This document shows, in pieces, positions 5,270-7,705 of a DNA stretch of 7,705 bases. Below the pieces are notes generated by a model. It did no database searches. It was not told the origin of the DNA and was given only the letters and a program-made list of their open reading frames with translations. A program made the position numbers and the translations under genes. The number at the start of each line of letters is the position of its first letter. Within the stretch, counting starts at the first letter, position 1. The DNA is from an uncultured Rhodocyclaceae bacterium (lineage in GTDB: Bacteria > Pseudomonadota > Gammaproteobacteria > Burkholderiales > Rhodocyclaceae), in contig CALAGF010000376.1 of the NCBI GenBank assembly GCA_937892345.1, positions 1-7,705 of the forward strand, given 5' to 3'.

Positions 5270-6943
5270 ATGATCATCCTGAAGAACGTCACCCTGCGCC
5301 GCGGCTCGAAAGTGCTGCTCGACAAAGCCTCCGTCACCCTGAATCCCGGAGAAAAGGTGGGTTTGGTCGGACGCAACGGTGCAGGCAAGTCGACCCTGTT
5401 TGCCCTGCTCAACGGCACCCTGCATGAAGATGGCGGCGATTATTCGATCCCCAAGCAATGGCAGATGGGCCAGGTGGCGCAGGACATGCCGGAAACCGAT
5501 CAGTCCGCCACCGACTTCGTCATCGACGGCGACACCAAACTGCTCGCCGCACGCAACGAGGTGCACGACGCCGAAGCCAGCGACGACGGCATGCGCATGG
5601 CCGAAGCCTACATGGCGCTCAACGACGCCGGCGAACACGATGCCGAAGCGCGCGCCCAGTCGCTGATCCTCGGTCTGGGCTTCAAGGTTTCCGAGCTGCA
5701 CAACCCGGTTGACAGCTTTTCCGGCGGCTGGCGCATGCGGCTGCAACTGGCGCGCGCGCTGATGTGCCCGTCCGACATCCTGTTGCTCGACGAACCAACC
5801 AACCACCTCGACATGGACGCGCTGGTCTGGCTCGAAGCCTGGCTCAAGCGCTACCCCGGCACCCTGGTCATGATCAGCCACGACCGCGAATTCCTCGACG
5901 CGATTACCAGCGTCACCCTGCACATCGACAACGCCAAACTGGTGCGCTACGGCGGCAATTACAGCAAGTTCGAGGACATGCGCGCCGAGCAGATCGTGCT
6001 GCAACAGGCGACCATGGCCCGTCAGGCGGAGAAGATCGCCCACCTGCAATCCTTCATCAACCGCTTCAAGGCCAAGGCCAGCAAGGCCAAGCAGGCACAG
6101 AGCCGGGTCAAGGCGCTGGATCGCATGGAGAAAATTGCCCCGGTGCTGGCCGAGGCCGAATTCACCTTCGAGTTTCAGGAACCGCAGAATCTGCCCAACC
6201 CGATGTTGTCGATGGTGGACACCGCCATCGGCTACCCGCCCGCCGACGATGCGCCGGCCGGCACACCGCCCACCGTTATCGTGCGCGGCATCAACCGCTC
6301 GGTCATGGCCGGCCAGCGCATCGGCATCCTCGGTGCCAACGGCCAAGGCAAATCGACGCTGGTCAAGACCATCGCCCGCGATCTGCAAGCCATCAGCGGT
6401 GAAGTCACCGAGGGCAAGGGCCTCAATATCGGCTACTTCGCGCAGCAGGAACTCGACATTCTGCGTCCCCAGGACACGCCGCTCGAACACATGGTGCGTC
6501 TGGCCAAGGAGGCCATCGCCGCCGGGCGCAGCAACGTACCGGGACGTGAACAGGAACTGCGCAATTTCCTCGGCACCTTCAATTTCGGTGGCGACATGGT
6601 CAAGCAAGCCGTCGGTACCATGAGCGGCGGCGAAAAGGCCCGACTGGTGCTGTGCATGCTGGTCTGGCAACGGCCCAACCTGCTGCTGCTCGACGAACCG
6701 ACCAACCACCTCGACCTCAACACCCGCGAAGCCCTCGCCGTTGCGCTCAATGAATTCGAAGGCACGGTGATGCTGGTAAGCCACGACCGCGCACTGCTGC
6801 GTTCGGTATGCGACGAATTCTGGCTGGTTTCCAAGGGCGGCGTCGCGCCGTTCGACGGCGATCTGGACGACTACCAGCGCTACCTGCTCGACGAAGCCAA
6901 GCGGGTACGCGAAGAAGCCGCCGGCCGCCTCAAGGCTGCCTGA
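5270..6943 (+). CDS. yheS: ABC-F family ATPase, YheS type (translation factor)
   Basis: ABC-F proteins are soluble twin-ATPase factors that bind the ribosomal E site and relieve stalled or blocked translation; they are not transporters. With the ATG at 5270 the product is 557 residues. ATPase 1 has Walker A GRNGAGKST (34-42), signature FSGGW (150-154) and Walker B DEPTNHLD (174-181). The inter-domain linker (about 240-290) contains the helical FINRFKAKASKAKQAQSRVK region typical of ABC-F. ATPase 2 has Walker A GANGQGKST (355-363), signature MSGGEKAR (451-458) and Walker B DEPTNHLD (475-482). The start MIILKNVTLRRGSKVLLD aligns with the beginning of E. coli YheS; the in-frame ATG at 5243 would add nine residues unlike the family. 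Sequence similarity to YheS runs throughout, but the protein ends at AAGRLKAA, about 80 residues before the end of 637-residue E. coli YheS, so the charged C-terminal extension is missing. It probably shares a transcript with the methyltransferase gene, nine bases downstream. Confidence 0.93.
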   Translation: MIILKNVTLRRGSKVLLDKASVTLNPGEKVGLVGRNGAGKSTLFALLNGTLHEDGGDYSIPKQWQMGQVAQDMPETDQSATDFVIDGDTKLLAARNEVHDAEASDDGMRMAEAYMALNDAGEHDAEARAQSLILGLGFKVSELHNPVDSFSGGWRMRLQLARALMCPSDILLLDEPTNHLDMDALVWLEAWLKRYPGTLVMISHDREFLDAITSVTLHIDNAKLVRYGGNYSKFEDMRAEQIVLQQATMARQAEKIAHLQSFINRFKAKASKAKQAQSRVKALDRMEKIAPVLAEAEFTFEFQEPQNLPNPMLSMVDTAIGYPPADDAPAGTPPTVIVRGINRSVMAGQRIGILGANGQGKSTLVKTIARDLQAISGEVTEGKGLNIGYFAQQELDILRPQDTPLEHMVRLAKEAIAAGRSNVPGREQELRNFLGTFNFGGDMVKQAVGTMSGGEKARLVLCMLVWQRPNLLLLDEPTNHLDLNTREALAVALNEFEGTVMLVSHDRALLRSVCDEFWLVSKGGVAPFDGDLDDYQRYLLDEAKRVREEAAGRLKAA

Positions 6944-6952
6944 CCGCAACGC

Positions 6953-7681
6953 ATGCCGATCAGCCCCTTTACCGCCCTCGCCTGCCCGCTGGACGGCAAA
7001 CCGCTGCAGCGTGAAGGGGGCAGCTGGCGCTGTGCCGACGGTCATGTTTTCGACATCGCCAGTCAAGGCTATACCCATCTTTTACCGGTGCAGAACAAGC
7101 GTTCCCGCGATCCCGGCGACAGCAAGGAGATGGTCGCCGCCCGCCGGCGTTTTCTCACTGCCGGCTACTACGCGCCCATCGCTGCTGCGGTCAACCGCGC
7201 TGTAATCGACAATTTGCCCGCCGGCACCACTTCAAGCTGCCTCGATGCAGGTTGCGGCGAAGGCTATTACCTGCGGCAACTGGCCGCTGCCCTCCCGCCC
7301 GAACAGCGCCTGAGCCTGCTCGGCCTGGACATCTCCAAATGGGCGGTACAGGCCGCAGCCCGCGCTGAAAAACAGGGCGGCTGGGTCGTTGGCACCAACG
7401 CCCGCCTGCCAGTCCTCGCCCAAACCCTGGACTGCGTGCTGTGCCTGTTCGGCTTCCCCGTTTATCCCGAGTTCGCCCGCGTTCTCAAACACGGCGGCGT
7501 ACTCGTGCAAGTCGACGCCGGCCCCGACCACCTGCGCGAACTGCGCGAAATCATTTATCCGGTACTCAAGGCGGAACGCAAAGCAGCGCAGACGGAAATT
7601 CCGGGCTTTGTCACGGTCGACGAAACCACAGTGCGATTTTCCGTGGCAATCGAAGCTCAGGAAAGCATCGCCGACCTGCTG
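6953..7681 (+). CDS. rlmA: RlmA-like 23S rRNA (guanine-N1)-methyltransferase, 3' end missing
   Basis: RlmA methylates N1 of G745 in E. coli 23S rRNA using S-adenosylmethionine. The visible 243 residues start with the family's small zinc-finger-like module (about 11-33, CPLDGKPL then CADGHVFD), followed by the highly conserved GYTHLLPVQNKRSRDPGDSKEM (about 40-61). The SAM-binding fold shows motif I LDAGCGEGYY (97-106) and LGLDISKWAV (123-132). E. coli RlmA is 269 residues, so about 25-30 residues are missing. In the finger, E. coli has two cysteines in CPLC; here the second is aspartate 14, while C11, C27 and H31 are kept. Genuine sequence ends at 7681, after which the frame continues into sequencing adapter (RSEERRVG). 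The start has no clear ribosome binding site and lies nine bases after the ABC-F stop, suggesting translational coupling. A drug-resistance relative of the TlrB type is possible but less likely. Confidence 0.88.
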
Positions 7682-7705
7682 AGATCGGAAGAGCGTCGTG
7701 TAGGG
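7682..7705. other. Illumina sequencing adapter left at the contig end
   Basis: The final 24 bases begin AGATCGGAAGAGC and continue CGTCGTGTAGGG, which matches the TruSeq universal adapter as I recall it. In the methyltransferase frame they encode RSEERRVG, a peptide known from contaminated database proteins. They are not genomic, and the preceding base (7681) is the last trustworthy position. Confidence 0.97.

Noticed and set aside
5213..7078. A 621-codon open frame on the minus strand across the whole ABC-F gene
   Set aside because: It is antisense to a gene with clear twin Walker and signature motifs. Its translation is rich in V, G, E, Q and H with no recognisable domain, as expected when GC-biased codons are read in the mirrored frame.

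Overview
The window is about 7.7 kb of GC-rich, densely coding bacterial chromosome. Protein style (ModABC, the YheS-type ABC-F protein, the SIMPL-domain protein) suggests a betaproteobacterium, possibly Rhodocyclales (Dechloromonas/Azonexus-like). That placement is inferred from recalled family resemblance, not from a search.

Layout, left to right. (1) Positions 1-2316, plus strand: the molybdate ABC importer. It holds the 3' part of modA (periplasmic binding protein, cut by the window edge), modB (membrane channel) and modC (ATPase with a C-terminal molybdate-binding domain), tightly packed as one operon. (2) Positions 2412-3179, minus strand and convergent with modC: a stand-alone regulator made of two CheY-like receiver domains with no output domain. 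(3) Positions 3314-3991, minus strand: an exported SIMPL (DUF541) domain protein. (4) Positions 4161-5117, plus strand and divergent from the SIMPL gene: a 318-residue, probably helical cytoplasmic protein that I do not recognise. Its promoter-like sequence lies so close to the ATG that the mRNA could be leaderless. (5) Positions 5270-6943, plus strand: a YheS-type ABC-F translation factor without the long C-terminal extension of E. coli YheS. It is followed after 9 bases by the start of an RlmA-like 23S rRNA guanine-N1 methyltransferase (6953 to the window end), so these two ribosome-related genes probably form an operon.

The last 24 bases (7682-7705) match the Illumina TruSeq adapter as I remember it and translate to the peptide RSEERRVG. 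They are almost certainly not genomic, so the methyltransferase is truncated by an assembly edge.

The intergenic regions are short (about 95-170 bases) and hold several inverted repeats, described individually. I see no mobile element, CRISPR array, tRNA or rRNA. The genes are mostly ordinary housekeeping and transport functions. I did not find a convincing new multi-gene system. The best leads are the unknown gene at 4161, the double receiver protein, and the nested inverted repeat between modC and that regulator.
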